Below the pieces are notes generated by a model. The model made no database searches and was not told where the DNA came from. It saw nothing but the letters and a program-made list of their open reading frames with translations. This document shows positions 32,396 to 46,200 of a stretch of 64,000 nucleotides of DNA, one piece after another. The DNA comes from Phorcus lineatus (lineage: Eukaryota; Mollusca; Gastropoda; Trochida; Trochidae), in assembly GCA_921293015.1 (NCBI GenBank), contig OV121081.1, positions 56,507,877 through 56,571,876 of the forward strand. The letters are read 5' to 3'. The position numbers and the translations under genes were made by a program. Each line of letters begins with the position of its first letter. Position 1 is the stretch's first letter.

Positions 32396-35300
32396 CGTAT
32401 CCTCTCGATATTATGCGAGACTTGGACCCTCAAATCCGCCAATTTTCTGTATTCACTTCACACAAGGGTGTTGTTATCGTGAACTCAGAACCACACAAGA
32501 CCGTCCCCATGAAGAACTGAAGGTCACGTAACCCCTATTAGTGGTTGCAACTCTCAAAGCGTGTGTCACAAAACAGTTTAAAAAGCGCATTTTGTCCGGC
32601 ATGGAAAGCATAACGGTGTTTTGTATAGTGTTGTTGGCATACCACCCCATTACTTATACCGTCGCCCATAATGTTCACACATATACAATGAAGCGTTCGA
32701 TCTTTGAATAGTATTCGAGGGGGGCACAGAGAGTCATTTAATTATTTCTTTATAAGCTGCACAAAGACGTTAAACGAGAGGATATAAAGGTCCCATGGAT
32801 GAACGGAGGTGATGTGTTGGTAGCGATTCAGAGGAAATAGAAACAAATGAGTTGAGAATATAAGGATATTTCAATGGTCAAAATATACTAGTTGATTTAA
32901 CAAGTAAAGATAAACACTACCCTAACCATCGGAAACTGTCAAAGACAGATAAAGGTACCTTGCTGTTCAGACCAATGATGCTCTTAGAAATTAATTAGGA
33001 CTAGTTTGCAGAAGGTTTATCAAAACTTATATTAACCAATAAAATACTGGAAAAGGATAAAAATTGTCGACTAAAAAGATTTTACACTGTTTAGAAAGCA
33101 AGCAAGACCAGTTTGCAGTAAGTTTTACACCTGTACAATAAGGAGGAGGAACATATTTTAACACATATATCTCAATTCACATTACCTTGATCTTTGAAAT
33201 TCATACCCGAAACATTATTTCTTTTTTGTTCATTATAGTCATCCTGTTTGCACTTACATTCGAGGGAAATCGAACTATACATTCAATAACATCCCCAACA
33301 GTTCAATGTGGAAAAGAGAAGAGACGTGTTACACTTGTAGTATATTCCTGCAACATTGCAAGTGTGCATACTACCGGGATGGTTTCTGATTCAATCTCTC
33401 CGAAATGTTTGGTCATTGAAAAGTTACTGTGAAATCGGTTCACCTAACATTGGATAAACTAAATAGAAATAGCATCTCTGACGCAAATGAACATGACATC
33501 CTTTCAACAAGGTTGATGGAGAATCTCAACTATGTAGGTTTTGTTTCAAATACCAAAGTCCCAAACATAAAAGCATAGTTTTTCGTTAAAACGAGGCATG
33601 TGGGTAAGATTGCTTTATCTTACGAAATATCGATATATCAAGTTACCGATAAAAGAATATACCTTAACGCAAATGTGACATTGTTATACTTGAGAAGAAG
33701 GCGAAATGAGGTTATGATATGGAGTGGCAGAAAAGGCGTTGTGACAAAATAACACTGTGACGTCATCGAATCCATGACGTTATAGCATTGTCAGATATCT
33801 TGTAAATGATGCCAGGATGATATGGTAGCATAACAGAAATTCAATTAAATCTATATACAGATATTGTTTGACATTTCGTATGGTAAGGGGCGTTTAATAT
33901 GAATAAGTTATACAGGAAAATTTCTGTTTACTGTCAATAAATGAGTTCACATAATAATGCAAAATTTAGATACACGAAACCCCATATTATCAGTCCTTTT
34001 GAGCCGATAGTATTTCCGGATAACAAGCGACTAATCTACCGCTATAGTCAATAATCCCTGCTGGTGACCGGTCCAATCTACCGTTTTCATAAACACTCCA
34101 GTCGGACAGCTGGGAGAGCGAATCATATTGACACAAGCATAACGCTACTTAGTGGGATTAGTGCCCAATTCATCTGAAGAAATCAACATACCTGTGAACT
34201 ATTTGAACTATTTATGAAGGTAATTTATCAAAGATTACAAAATATGATCTATTAATATTTGATAAATCAGTAACCTGTCCGGTAAATACGCTGAATCACT
34301 TCGATAAAAAGTGCCGTGTTACCAATAAAGAAATCCTTGCTAGATCAATGTTCATTGAACTCATACTTTAATCTGACAGTTCTACCAAATAATAGTACAG
34401 ACTAAATAAGGTGCGGTTGATTTTCTAATAAAATTGTATCATTTTTCTGTTGGAAAACGTCATTACTTACGAATTTGCTTGTAAATTCTCTTTCCATAGT
34501 TCGCAGATGATACCTCTTTGATATTTTATAGTTTTTTGAGGGTTTTTTCTAGAGCAAAACAATTGATTTTCTGGTAAAGAAAATTAAGACAAGCAAAACG
34601 CTATTATCCGGATATGTTTTAAAACAGCTACACTCATGTGCAACGACTATAACTCAGACATTTCTCATAAAGGACTTCACTATCACCCGAAATTGGGCAG
34701 AAATGATAGCATGAAGCTATAAAGAAAATTTAAACATTAAAATAGACGTTTCTTGATTTCATATTATTTTATTTGGCTTTCATAAGAATGACAAGTACAT
34801 AACAATTATTAGTTTCAAATGACACCCTGAAGTGATACGTACCATTTACATGGATACTAGTTATATAATTTTCAAAACACTATCAATTAAAATTTAATCG
34901 TAATCCTGTGGTTTCCAAAACCATGCTTGACTAATTGACGTGACTCATTGTTCGTTTTTCGATCAGAATGGTGACTACTGAATCGGTCAGCAGTAAAAAG
35001 ATAATTGTTTTTCACAGAAAGGATAATTTTTGATAAGATAATAATATTCATAAAGTTTGGCATATAATTGTGATTACAATAACTAACTGAGTCTCTTCTT
35101 AAACACTGCACTGAATTTACTGTTCGGAAAATAGACAACTCTACTAAAAAGGACAAATGCCCATTGTACACATATCTTAATAAAGCTAAATAACGTCTTT
35201 AGTTTACCACATGACCAATATGGAAATATGACTAAACGAAGAATCAAAATATGTTTATCATTACTGCATATGGACAGGAAAGAAGACAGATAAGAGATTA

Positions 35301-38300
35301 AGTTAACTGTTTAAAAGACTAAATATACAAAATATATTACCTCCCTAATTACAACATTAGTGAGAAGATTTTTAACTTCCCATTATCAATAAAAACTAAA
35401 GAAGCTTCTTTAATGTAATGTATATTCGTCAAACAATGTCTTCTATCAGTACAACAAAATCAATCATCGATGACGATGTTACTTCAAAACAATTGACATT
35501 TTATAAACTCACTTATCATCAGTCACACTAAAAAACTATCGAACTTTTAGAAAATCTTATATGCAGTCGGATTTAAACGACCGAATTTAATATGAGGAAA
35601 CATATCTATTTGATTTCATCACAAAGCCAACATGTAGTACTTCCAATCTAAGGTCTCTATTCGCACTTATGAAAGGTGAGCATGAACTAGTCAGCATATA
35701 GACAACCCTTTGGAATGCATTTGAAAAAACAACGACATTTTCATATGAACAATTCTACGTACATTGATGATTAAATAAAGTTTATGTATAACGAGTTCAA
35801 CGAGAGGTGATGTTTCAAATAAGCCATTAGATTCTGAATTGAAATTCGAGAACAGCTGAGATACGAGGTGTGATTGATTAACTAGAAAGCCTCTATCGGA
35901 AAATACAAGTGACATGATTGCACCACTCTTTGTATCATACTATCATGTTTTTTCGGGCTCTGTCACAACCTTGAATACATTCGCTAAATGTGATTGGGTG
36001 TGACACTGACAGGCCTTTCAATCAAGTTTGGTCTGGTTTTTAAAAAAAAAGAAAATAGACCATAACGAGTCGTGAGCTGCGATTAAGTTTCCACGGGTAA
36101 GTTTCTGCATAAAAACGTTCAAACACCGAAACCCATTCATGATATTATGATTGACACTTAAGGGAATTATGCGCCTTCGTACGCCACAAAAAATGTGGTC
36201 AGTAATTTGTAGCGTGGCGAGACAACATTGCACAACATATGTTCCTGTCAACCAAAATCGTTGCCTAACCAATATGGTAGAAACATATCCATAATCTGAA
36301 AATAAATTTCCGGTGAGTTATTTCTACCATCACTGAAATTTTTACAAAAGGTAAGCATGTTGGGTGCAAAACATTTGACACCTGATCACACGCGTTAAAG
36401 ACACATATCGTGTCAAAAAAGTATAACCTTATTTGAAGCCGACCCTGACATTTTCTTCAAACGAATTATGACGAGGGATGAAACAAGTCCAAAGGAACAA
36501 TAAAAGCTGTGGTAATCCCTTGACTTGACCGTGATTCAGAAAGGCTCCAATAGTACAAACTATTGTAGAGTCTGAGGTTACCAATCGTACAAATTATGAA
36601 AGAGTTGGAGGCTGCATTTTATGCGGGTAGCTCAACTGACCATTCAGAGACAGATATGCAATTTGTCGAGGTGGGTCTCAAGTATCACACGGATTTTACT
36701 ATTGACTTTAAAACATTTGATGGATGTACGTTTATCATTAGTGTAACACTACATATTCAATTGCAAGCTTCCTATTTCGAACAAAATAAAACTCACCAAC
36801 AGACATTGTCACGTAATCCACATCATCCACGTAATGGTAAAGACTTAAATTCCAACCTTTGTTACAATATTTGTCAAAACGCTTTGTACATTACAATCAA
36901 ATAATCAATATCTGTGACAGTGAGGTAATTTCGACATGAATTAATTACACAGGAACAAAATTACTTCCGAGAACATTCGGAGACGGATACGCTTCTTGAA
37001 GACACTAAATACAAATCCATCAGAAATATAAGGTTTATCGAAGCTAGCCCCTACTGTGTATTGAGATATAGGCATGACATGAACTGTGACTGGATTGAAA
37101 AGAGATTGCGTACCCAATCACGTGCATCCTTGAACATCCGGGCAATCAATAATATCGTCGTTATCGTAACAGTAGGACAGGTGTACCCTTGGTAAACAAT
37201 TAAACAACCGGTAACGAGAACCGAGGCATGAAATTTGTTAGTGTAACGATATTTGCTGGTTAATTTAAACACTCTATAGGACGATGCTCTTCCGGGACAT
37301 TGTCACAAAATAATTCAGATTTTTTTTTATTGATCTCGACTTATTTAGAAAATTGAGTTAGGCCTATGTACATCAGTTGAAGGCATATGAAATTAAGATT
37401 TTTAATCACAACTGAATAATTATGGAAACACGACGTTCTTACTACGCCACCTTATGAAGGAACGCTTATATATTTCGAAACATCGCCAATGTCACAGTGA
37501 AAAAAAAAGGAGAGATAATCCAGACTTTTATAAAAAAGGATTAACTATTTTATTCATAACTTAGTTCTTCAGATTTTTGAATATTTTTTTCGAAGATTCT
37601 AATGATCAATTCTATATTGAATTATAGTATAGATACATTTTATGTAAATGCTCTCGCGCATCAACTGTGAGAGTGTCCCTGTCATTATTCCGATTCTTAC
37701 AAGAAACGAATATCCTTCCCTAGATGTCGACTGCCATATAAAGAGTCTACACTGAATGACATATTCATCTCAAGTCGGTCGTACGTTATCTGTGATTGAT
37801 TAGAAATCAATCGTAAAGCACTTTTGCCTCGTTTGGGATTGTAGACATGAATTTGTGTCGTTTGCTGGGATGGATCCTGCTTTGAAACGTTCAACCGCAC
37901 TCCAAATGGGTTCAAATTAAACCAATTTGATGAAGAGATTACAGCTTAAATGTAAAATAAATAAATATAAAAATTAGATTAAAACGTTTTCACGATTTTA
38001 CTATTTATTTGAATACAGAATATTAATCAAAAACAGAAAAACCTTACAGTTTACAACCGAAAGTACTGAAATAATCCTTGTCAAAATCTAAATTAAGCTT
38101 TTCATATGCATGAATCGTTTGAATCTACAGAAGCCATCTATATGTTACAGTATATATGTGAGATGAGTCAATACTTGTTACCGCTTGGTGGACGTGTTTT
38201 TCATAGATGAGATTTATTTTATTTCTTTATTTCATTGATTTAGAATAGTAAAACAGTATTTTATGTTTTTATTTGTTTGATGTAAACAACTCTCATATTT

Positions 38301-38899
38301 TCAAATTTGAAGTATAAAAATGTCAAGGAAAATAACTACAGTAGATAAGATAATTCGATCAACATAAATCAACGATGGCTCTTTTATAAGTGTATTTTTA
38401 AATGTCATCTTTCAAGTCTGAAGAATACTGCTGCATACCAAAAGCTTCTTCACATACCTGGATATACTAGTGCAAATACAAAATTTCGAAAATATGACCC
38501 CTTGTCTTTTTCAACATGCCGAAATTCGGATTTTTGCACCAGACACCAGACACCAGGCGATCATGAATGGCTCTTTTACACGTGGACAATGGGTGATCAT
38601 TTGTCAGTTTTGATGAAGTTATATTGACGTCCAAATTAAACCCTAATCACATGATGTATGAACTACGATTCAGTGAACAAACTTTCGGTGTGCAGCTGTT
38701 CACCTTTTTGGGGCAAGTGATTTGCACTCATACACATCAGCGGTTTCCTAAAATCGATAGAACTTGATAAGAAATTTGCTTCAAATAGTGTTTAATACCA
38801 TATCTTAAAGTTAAGGTTTTGATATGATACATTTGAACAATTACCCATTGGCAAATATATACCTGATCAAGTCAGGTTTGGAAAAATAGCAATCAAGTC
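32396..38899. other. Long non-coding stretch
   Basis: 6.5 kb of AT-rich sequence. Open frames are short and composition-like; none resembles a protein I know. No RNA gene, array or clear repeat recognised. Confidence 0.35.
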
Positions 38900-39242
38900 A
38901 ACATCAAACGATGTTATATGTTAACCTGTTAAATTGATATAGAAATAACTAATGGTTTGGGTTGCAAAACTACATAAATGTAGACATACTTTGCACTACC
39001 TCATCTGAAACTTTACTGCAAGTAAAAAGACATTGTATACATACATGTTAGCCGACATGCACAGACTAACTAAACCTAGACAACATCAAACCAATATATA
39101 TGTTAATCTGTCTTCAAGTGATAAAGGAATTATTTGTTGGTTGGATATTTCTACATACGTGTAGAAATAGCCTACTCTGCATTACTTTCTCTGTTCTTAG
39201 AACTTTACTGCAAGTATAAACATACAGGTTAGCCATCATGCT
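38900..39242 (+). repeat. Diverged tandem duplication, period about 180-190 bp
   Basis: Ordered matches between 38900-39060 and 39082-39242: AACATCAAAC, ATATGTTAA(C/T)CTGT, ACTTTACTGCAAGTA, ACATAC(A/T), GTTAGCC and CATGC. Substitutions and small indels show it is old. It ends six bases before the MITE at 39248. Confidence 0.65.
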
Positions 39243-39247
39243 ATATC

Positions 39248-39505
39248 AGCGTATAAGAATCCGCTCAGATCCTTCATAATACCCTGATCTTTTTGGGCCA
39301 AATGCCTCGTACGGCTGTATCGGCTTGATATTCGTGGCTAAGTTAACCTGTTATATTTTCAGCCAACGAAATGTCGTTATGCAAGGAGCTTTTGCATCCG
39401 GGTTGTGCCGCTGTTCATTGGCTGGTTAGATAGTTAGTGATACGAGGCTTTTGGCTTGAAAGAGAGCAGGGTATTAGGAAGGAGCTGAGCGGATTCATAT
39501 ACGCT
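39248..39505. mobile_element. MITE with about 64-bp terminal inverted repeats
   Basis: Left end AGCGTATAAGAATCCGCTCA and right end (reverse-complemented) AGCGTATATGAATCCGCTCA; pairing continues through TCCTTCxTAATACCCTG and GCCTCGTA for about 64 bases per side with some mismatches. 258 bp in all, no coding capacity. The target duplication is unclear, so the superfamily cannot be assigned. Confidence 0.8.
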
Positions 39506-40189
39506 TATTTAGCAGTATGATAAAGAAAGTAATTCATTCATTCATTCAACAAACCTACATGTGCGTCAACGTGAAAGGGGATATAAAACACAGCTATATT
39601 AGTTAGCGTTAATTTCTATCAGAAGAGCATTTGGTTCAGCCCAATATACTGACCTTTTCGACAAGCATGTGGTCATTATACGAACATGATGATTCTCATA
39701 ATGGACAAGTGGATTTAGATTTCGTAAATTTCTTATCGTAACGAATAAGAAATAAAAAGTAAAGAAATAGTGTGGTTTAACGTGTAGCGAGTATGAATCA
39801 CCATTGATAGTTTAGGAATGGGTCACCAAGCCAGCCAACCAAACAAAGTCTCTTACCTGACATTTTCATACCTGGACACTGACTTGATGAGCACACGATA
39901 CATGCATATTTAACAATGCTTGTTGAGTCGCAGTGTTCACAAATGTCCTCAAATCCATTCCGAAAAGTCCTTTTTAATTATATTACAAAACACTATTGAA
40001 TATTTCGCCTTCTCTGACGGAGCGACATTACCTCCTTAATAAAGATACTCGTCGATTTATGTCCATGCTTTGTTTATACATATCACGTGACATATAACCG
40101 AGATTAATTGAGGCAGTCGGTCGCTGTTGTGATCTATTGACGTCTTCTCTCATTTGTTTGATATTAAGGCTCCTTTCGTCAGTTTGGTA
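39506..40189. other. Non-coding DNA
   Basis: Includes a short (TTCA)n run near 39533. A minus-strand donor-like gtaagagac occurs near 39850 but no coding frame accompanies it. Confidence 0.35.
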
Positions 40190-40560
40190 TATTTCTTTGA
40201 GGTCAAACAATGTCTACTCTCTTTGAGGTCATACTCTGTCTTCTCTCTCTGAGGTCATACTATGTCTCCACTCTCCGAGGTACAAGTGTATCTCCTCTTT
40301 CTGAGGTCAAACTATGTCGCCTCTCTTTGAGTTCCAACTAGAGAGAGGTTTAACTATAACTCCTGTCTCTGAGGTCAACTATGTCATCTCTCTGAGGTCC
40401 GACTATGTCTCTCTCTGAGGTCCAATTATGTCTCCTCTCTCTGAGGTTCAACTACGTTACCTCTCTCTGAGGTCCAACTTTGTCTTCTCTCTCTGAGGTC
40501 CAACGATTTCTCTTCTCTCTGAGGTCAATCTATGTGTCCACTCTCTGAGGTTAACTATGC
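40190..40560 (+). repeat. Pyrimidine-rich minisatellite, 24-27 bp unit
   Basis: About 15 imperfect copies of CTCTCTGAGGTCCAACTATGTC. Unit length and sequence vary. A weaker continuation (TATGTCTTCTCCCTTTTTGG-type blocks) runs on to about 40780. Plus-strand frames 40532-40904 are products of this repeat. Confidence 0.9.
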
Positions 40561-42610
40561 CTTCTCCCTCTTTGAGATAGCTATGTCAATTCTATTCGTA
40601 GGGTATTTATATTGTAGGGGTATCGAGGTCTTCTCCCTTTGTGGGTGCTTATATCTTCTTCATTTTTGGGATACCTATGTCTTCTCCCTTTTTGGATGTC
40701 AATGGCATTGTCTTTTGTAGGTTATCTAGGTCTTTTCCTTTTAGGGGTGAAATGGCTTCTCCCTTTATTCGCTATCTAGGCCTTTTTTGTCGTGTAAATA
40801 GAATCTATCTTTGTGTGTTTATATTGACTTATTTCTCTGTTGGTCTTCTTTCTTGGCATTTGGGCATGTTCTCTCTCTATTTTATTCTATCTAATTCTAT
40901 TTAATTCAATCCAAATTCCAATATTTCAAAATTGACACCTTTTTACTACGGCTTCAAATCCTCTCCTTACGATCTCTTTGGAGCCTTCTGAAGCCAAGTA
41001 GCGTCAAGTACAAGAATCGTGACGTTGACGATTCATGCATATGTATTTAGAACGAACAATCAATCAAACTCATACAAATCGAGTAACGAGATGATTTTCA
41101 AAGTTCAAACATTCGATCAACCAAAAGGCCAATGATGTTTTGGATTATTTTGGCGTTAGAAAAGATTAAATGCTTCCCTCAGAGATTAAAAAAAAAGATC
41201 AATATAAAAGCAACTGTTTACAATGTCAGTCAAATTACTATCGTCGCTATGTCCCCCTGACCTATTGACGGTCAGTCCCCTGTTATCAGGACTTATCCTC
41301 CTCGACATGCCGAGTCCAGCAGTTACAAACAGACACGTACAGAGGACAACCAAGCTCAGTTATCGCGGCCTCATTGATAACCAGTCGATAGAGGCAAGTC
41401 TAGTCTGACGTTTTTGGACGGTTTGTTGCTAAATAATAGAATGTGACATGGCCAAAGGGAGATAACTGATAGAGTCAAGAAACCATGATTCATTGAACAT
41501 ATGGTTTATGGTACTACCGCAATGTAAACTAAACCTATTGATTCCAATAGAAACAGGACAATTTGCTCCCCTGCCTTTTACAACACTGCCGGTGTATTGG
41601 GGTCTCGTTAAATAGAGTAAATATTGTGTTGGGCTCATTAGTAACACGAGTGATCTAAAGGTGATATATTGCTGTCACCAGGTCGCGAGCCTCTGATCGA
41701 CTGTCATCCGGGTACTTCTCCATTCAGCTCGGTGCCCCTGCCTTAGTATGAACGGGTGTTTTGACACAAGGATTCCAATTTCTCTCAACCCTTCATGTTG
41801 CTCATTGTTAAATCGTGTATATCGGTCTGTAATCCTCTCATAAAAGCCGCGTTACGCCGAATACAAAGTTGACACTTGCCACAATTGATGTGTCGTATGA
41901 AAACGACGGTACGTTATACGATATGCTGTAAACATTACTTTCGCGGGAAAGCGTACATATTTTGCTGTAAAGAATAAACCGGCCGGTGTATCGAGTCAAA
42001 ATATAACAATGTTAAATTTATTCCATACATAGAATTGCAAATCGTAGACAAAATCATGATTGTTTCGGGAGCATGTTTACCTAAAAATTGAGAATTAATG
42101 TGAAATCAAGGTTGAATTATCTGTTTAAATGTAGATAAAAACATATTCCTTCACGAAATGGAATTTGTGAAGAACAATGTAAGGAATGTTTCATCATGAA
42201 GGATATATAACTTTGGTGAACGTTAATGTATTGGGTAAATACAATGAACATACGTCAGATGATGCGAGTCTACACAGCAGGGGGCTTTGCTGATACATCA
42301 CATCAATAAGATACTTGTAGGAAATATGTTGTTGATAGCAAACACAGCCAGAAGACAAATCAGAGTTGTAAATACACCTGTCAGCAGCTATAAACCAAGA
42401 TTTTCCAGGAATGTGACCGTTAGAGGGCGCTGACAGAAGACTATCAGAAGGACTCTGTACCGTAAAAATTCTAAACTTTACTATTTAAACATATCGATGA
42501 CACTGAATCGATTAGTATAACTATGAGTATAGAACTCATACTATTTCATTTAATATTGCCATTTTCCGATACCAGTGATAACTCTTGTACTGTAATCAAC
42601 GAACATTCAT
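40561..42610. other. Non-coding DNA
   Basis: First 220 bases are the degenerate edge of the minisatellite. The 41220-41700 part has somewhat higher GC and several GATAA-type motifs but no exon. Nothing else recognised. Confidence 0.35.
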
Positions 42611-42639
42611 GGCTTAAACATGTATAATCAATAACTATA

Positions 42640-42775
42640 TGAAATAACCTGACTTCGATGTGTACCAGAAGTGATTGTGAGATCACCTCCCGTGGGAATC
42701 GAACCCGGGACCTCCGGGTGAGAGTCCTACACTCCTACACCAGATGTCCCTCTGGACAAAGCCAGTATGAATGCT
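42640..42775 (-). mobile_element. tRNA-derived SINE head (Pol III promoter)
   Basis: On the minus strand an A-box-like TGGTGTAGGAG (42732-42742) and a perfect B-box GGTTCGATTCC (42695-42705) stand about 30 bases apart, as in tRNA genes. The stems do not pair into a good cloverleaf, so it is more likely a SINE head or tRNA relic than a working tRNA. The body toward lower coordinates is undefined. Confidence 0.45.
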
Positions 42776-45569
42776 TTTATTTCACCCTGCCACAGATGTA
42801 ACATTAACTAACTTTCATAAGTTTTGCCATCACAGCAACTCCAAAACGAGTCAAATACTAGTCTATCTACAAATGTATTATCTTCAAAACATATCATTAT
42901 TCAACCTAACCCGATGAATAGAGAAATAATAAAATATCAAGCAAACTTTTATTATTTGAGGTAAGGAAATGGTTTCGCATAACTTAACCGATCAGGTTAA
43001 AGACTGGAATGCAACTGGAATGATTAATTTTCGTTTTCGTGAGGTCACTTTATTTATCTTAAACACGTGACACTGCCCCTTTGATGCATCACAATATTTC
43101 TGTATGGAAAATTATCACAAAATGTTCATGTAACACTTAACTTTTTTCCAAGTGCATAGATTGAACGGCCCTTTAATATATCATATTCTTTGTTTTTCAA
43201 TTTCACGCGATGGTTAATTATGAAATATTGAACATTTCTAAAAGATGAATATTACATACAACATATATCAAAATGAATATCAATATGTTGATAATCATCG
43301 TGAGCGTTTGGTTTCACGTCATCAGTTTATGCGTCTCGAGCAGCACAGGCAGTTAAATGGATTCATCTTCTATCAATTCTATCAATTGGCGCAACAGAAT
43401 CATGTGTGCACACAACTTACAAATTTGGAGAGGAGTTTGATAACGTTGACAAGACATGACTGGTGCGCTACTGACGGGAACCTGTTAAACGAAATGTCAA
43501 CGAAATTCACGTTGAAACTGGGACCATCTGGTGCATTGTCATAATTTCAACATCTATCCTCCTAAAAGTAATATAAAAAAACCTCAATCATTGTTTGGAG
43601 CCCAAAGTCACAGAAAGTTCACGGAGTGTCTCTACCTCTACTCAAGCAGTTGTCGAAGGACACTTAAGGGACTTGAGCATTATAAACACCATTACCATAA
43701 TAAACAAACTCCCGATCCCAAGATCAGTGACGTAACAACAAATCGCAACAGGACTTTCAGATAACTAGGTAACAGGTAAGATCCCTTATATCACTATTGA
43801 ATAAAAGTTATGATAAAATAGGACCACATCTTCAATCTGTTCTAAGAAGATGGATACTAACCTTATGTTTATTCATTTCCATATCTAGCTATTCCATTTT
43901 CTTTTTTCAAGTTGACTTATGTGAAATTTTTTAAAAAGATGTTAAGAGGTTTAGTTGATGAATTTGACATCAATTCGGAACAACCATGGAATTTCTCGTT
44001 TACATACTACTTCCTAACATTCCGTATTTCAGATAACATCGAAAATCAATGGTCATAAAAAGATTTAGTGAAGCAGGGTAAACAAAATTGTGTTTTGATG
44101 AATTTAACCCGTGCCTATATATTATACAACAATGTTAGATATATTCAAAAATTGATTCATGTGGTCAAATACAACACTGCAACATTAAAAAGGCCTTTTG
44201 ATAAGCAGTTGCACATTCAAAATTAACTACAAAATAGCGAACATAAACATAATTTACTGTTTAAATATATTTCAAATATATCATACATGACAATTCTACG
44301 ATTCCATTTGAGAAATCAGTTTTCCAAGAACAAATTGAGCTGGTATAAGTTTATGAAATTACAACTTACTATTGATGGAGGACCACCATCACAAAGGTAA
44401 GCTTCTCTGTTCTGCTCCTCCTCTGACTGCTCCACAAATCAACTGACTAATCTTACCAGTTTCAGCCTGGCATCTACCCAGGCTGATATTACTTCATAAA
44501 CTAATACCGACTCACTAATAAAGTGAATGTAACCCTGCCCAGCGCTAGAGGTCCAGGGTATTGTTGTAGTCTGACCCACAGACCAAGTTCTATTCAATAA
44601 ACTGCAATATATATTGTGAAGTGTTCCGGCATTTTGACGACTTCGCTCGCACAAATTTCCAATACTATTCGTATGTATACAGAAGCAAGTCTGTGTAATG
44701 GTACCTGTTATACGGGTTTTCTAAGTGCCTCGCTTGTTGCTTTTTAGGAAAGAGGTTAATTGTATGGATGAACAATGTTATTTCTTTAAATACCTAGAAA
44801 AATAAATATGGAATGAGAAACAACACAACGGGAGTAGTTTGAATCTACATCACGTGATTATACTGGTTCTGAAAACAGGAGAAAATGAACTCTGTTAACT
44901 GATGTTATTGGTTTGCATATGTAATTAACATCTTGGAGTTGTTCCATTTTAGGGCCTCAATACTTTGTATCCATACGATATGAAAAGGATTGATTCATTA
45001 GGGTAAAAGTCTTATAGCAATGTCTCTTATCCAACACAAGAGTTAAACATAGTACAAGGTCGACAGATCTATTACGATAGGCCAACATAACTTCAACTAA
45101 CTGATCAGAGCTTTAATTTGAAGGAGAATGATATCTATTAACAGTTTATCAATGCCTGATTCGCGGTTTTGTTCAACAAAGGGGCCCACGTCCTTATGTG
45201 TTTCTTCTTTCGAAAGTGCGTCGACAGAGCAGGCTATAATTTGTAATTTATTTCTACTGAAATTTCTTGAGTAGAAATTCACAATTCTTCGGAAAAAAAT
45301 CAATACCTGAAGCACAGAATACGAGATGTCATTCCTACTAGAATGAAGTACACATTTTCATGTTTCTTTTTGTTGACACGTATGCATGGTCGACCGGCAT
45401 GGTACACCTATCCCCTGTTGTAAACGCATCATAAATGAATGTATCAATTATCATATTATTTTCTCATAATTTTTTATCCTCATGTGTTAGTAGTTTCAAT
45501 AAGCTAGTAACAACCAACTTCATAGAAAGTTCACACTAGTGTCACGCCGATTTGCAATAATACTTAACT
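42776..45569. other. Non-coding DNA
   Basis: 2.8 kb AT-rich, no gene, RNA gene or clear repeat recognised. A 99-codon frame at 43245-43544 has no family resemblance. Confidence 0.35.
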
Positions 45570-45610
45570 CTCTCACCTGAGCTGGTCACGTGATGAACTC
45601 CAGGTGAGAG
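45570..45610. promoter_or_regulatory. Three E-boxes within a 41-bp inverted repeat
   Basis: CTCTCACCTG (45570-45579) is mirrored by CAGGTGAGAG (45601-45610). E-boxes CACCTG (45574-45579), CACGTG (45587-45592) and CAGGTG (45601-45606) are spaced 13-14 bases apart. Possible bHLH binding cluster; no gene start nearby. Confidence 0.4.
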
Positions 45611-45837
45611 GAATTCCCATCAGCGAGCGTTAATGACGTGCTCAAAACACCTATAACAACATCAGCTGCGCAAATACGTAGACGTAATTCGTACTTGTGT
45701 TTCTTAATGAGATGTCGGCCCTTATATGACTACAAAGTTACCATAATCTTGAATTCTAAAGAACGTTTCAATGTTTATCTCATTTCGTCTGTGTTTTTAA
45801 AGTTATTGCCATCTCGGATATGGTGACCAAATAAAAT

Positions 45838-46200
45838 AGAGCCATTGCCTCTGTAGCTCATCAAGTTTTGCATAACTCACACTCTAAGAAGTAATATGCT
45901 TATAACATGCAAAGAATCATAACAAATATGCAACAACGATAAAATAAGGGATTCATATTACGAAGAATTTATTCCGAAAGTTAGAGTTTTATATATCACT
46001 GTTTTTGGGGTCGTCGGGGGTTGGGAGTAGTTGTCAAGAGCAAAAATTTATTTAACCCTTTAGATAAGATAACTCTTCACAAAAGTTCAGCTTTTAGGGT
46101 ACAACAGTTCTCTAACAGTAGTCGAAAATGTAAAAGTTCACGGACGACAGCCAACGCCATTAGCCTACCTGGCCAATAGGTTTGATGCACTTGAACGTCA
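45838..46200. repeat. Dispersed repeat of the GACGAC / TAGCTCATCA class
   Basis: Begins GAGCCATTGCCTCTGTAGCT then CATCA and ends near CACGGACGACAGCCAACGCC then ATTAGCCTACCTGGCC. The opening matches 59010-59031, and the ending type recurs at 60030-60095. Family unnamed; limits approximate. Confidence 0.45.

Noticed and set aside
36596-36904. Plus-strand frame of 102 codons
   Set aside because: AT-rich composition, no domain, no splice signals fitting a gene, no neighbour support.
42681-42760. A tRNA gene
   Set aside because: A- and B-boxes are present, but the T stem and acceptor stem do not pair well; a SINE head is the better reading.
43245-43544. Plus-strand frame of 99 codons rich in Gln/Tyr/His
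   Set aside because: Looks like translated AT-rich DNA; no family resemblance.
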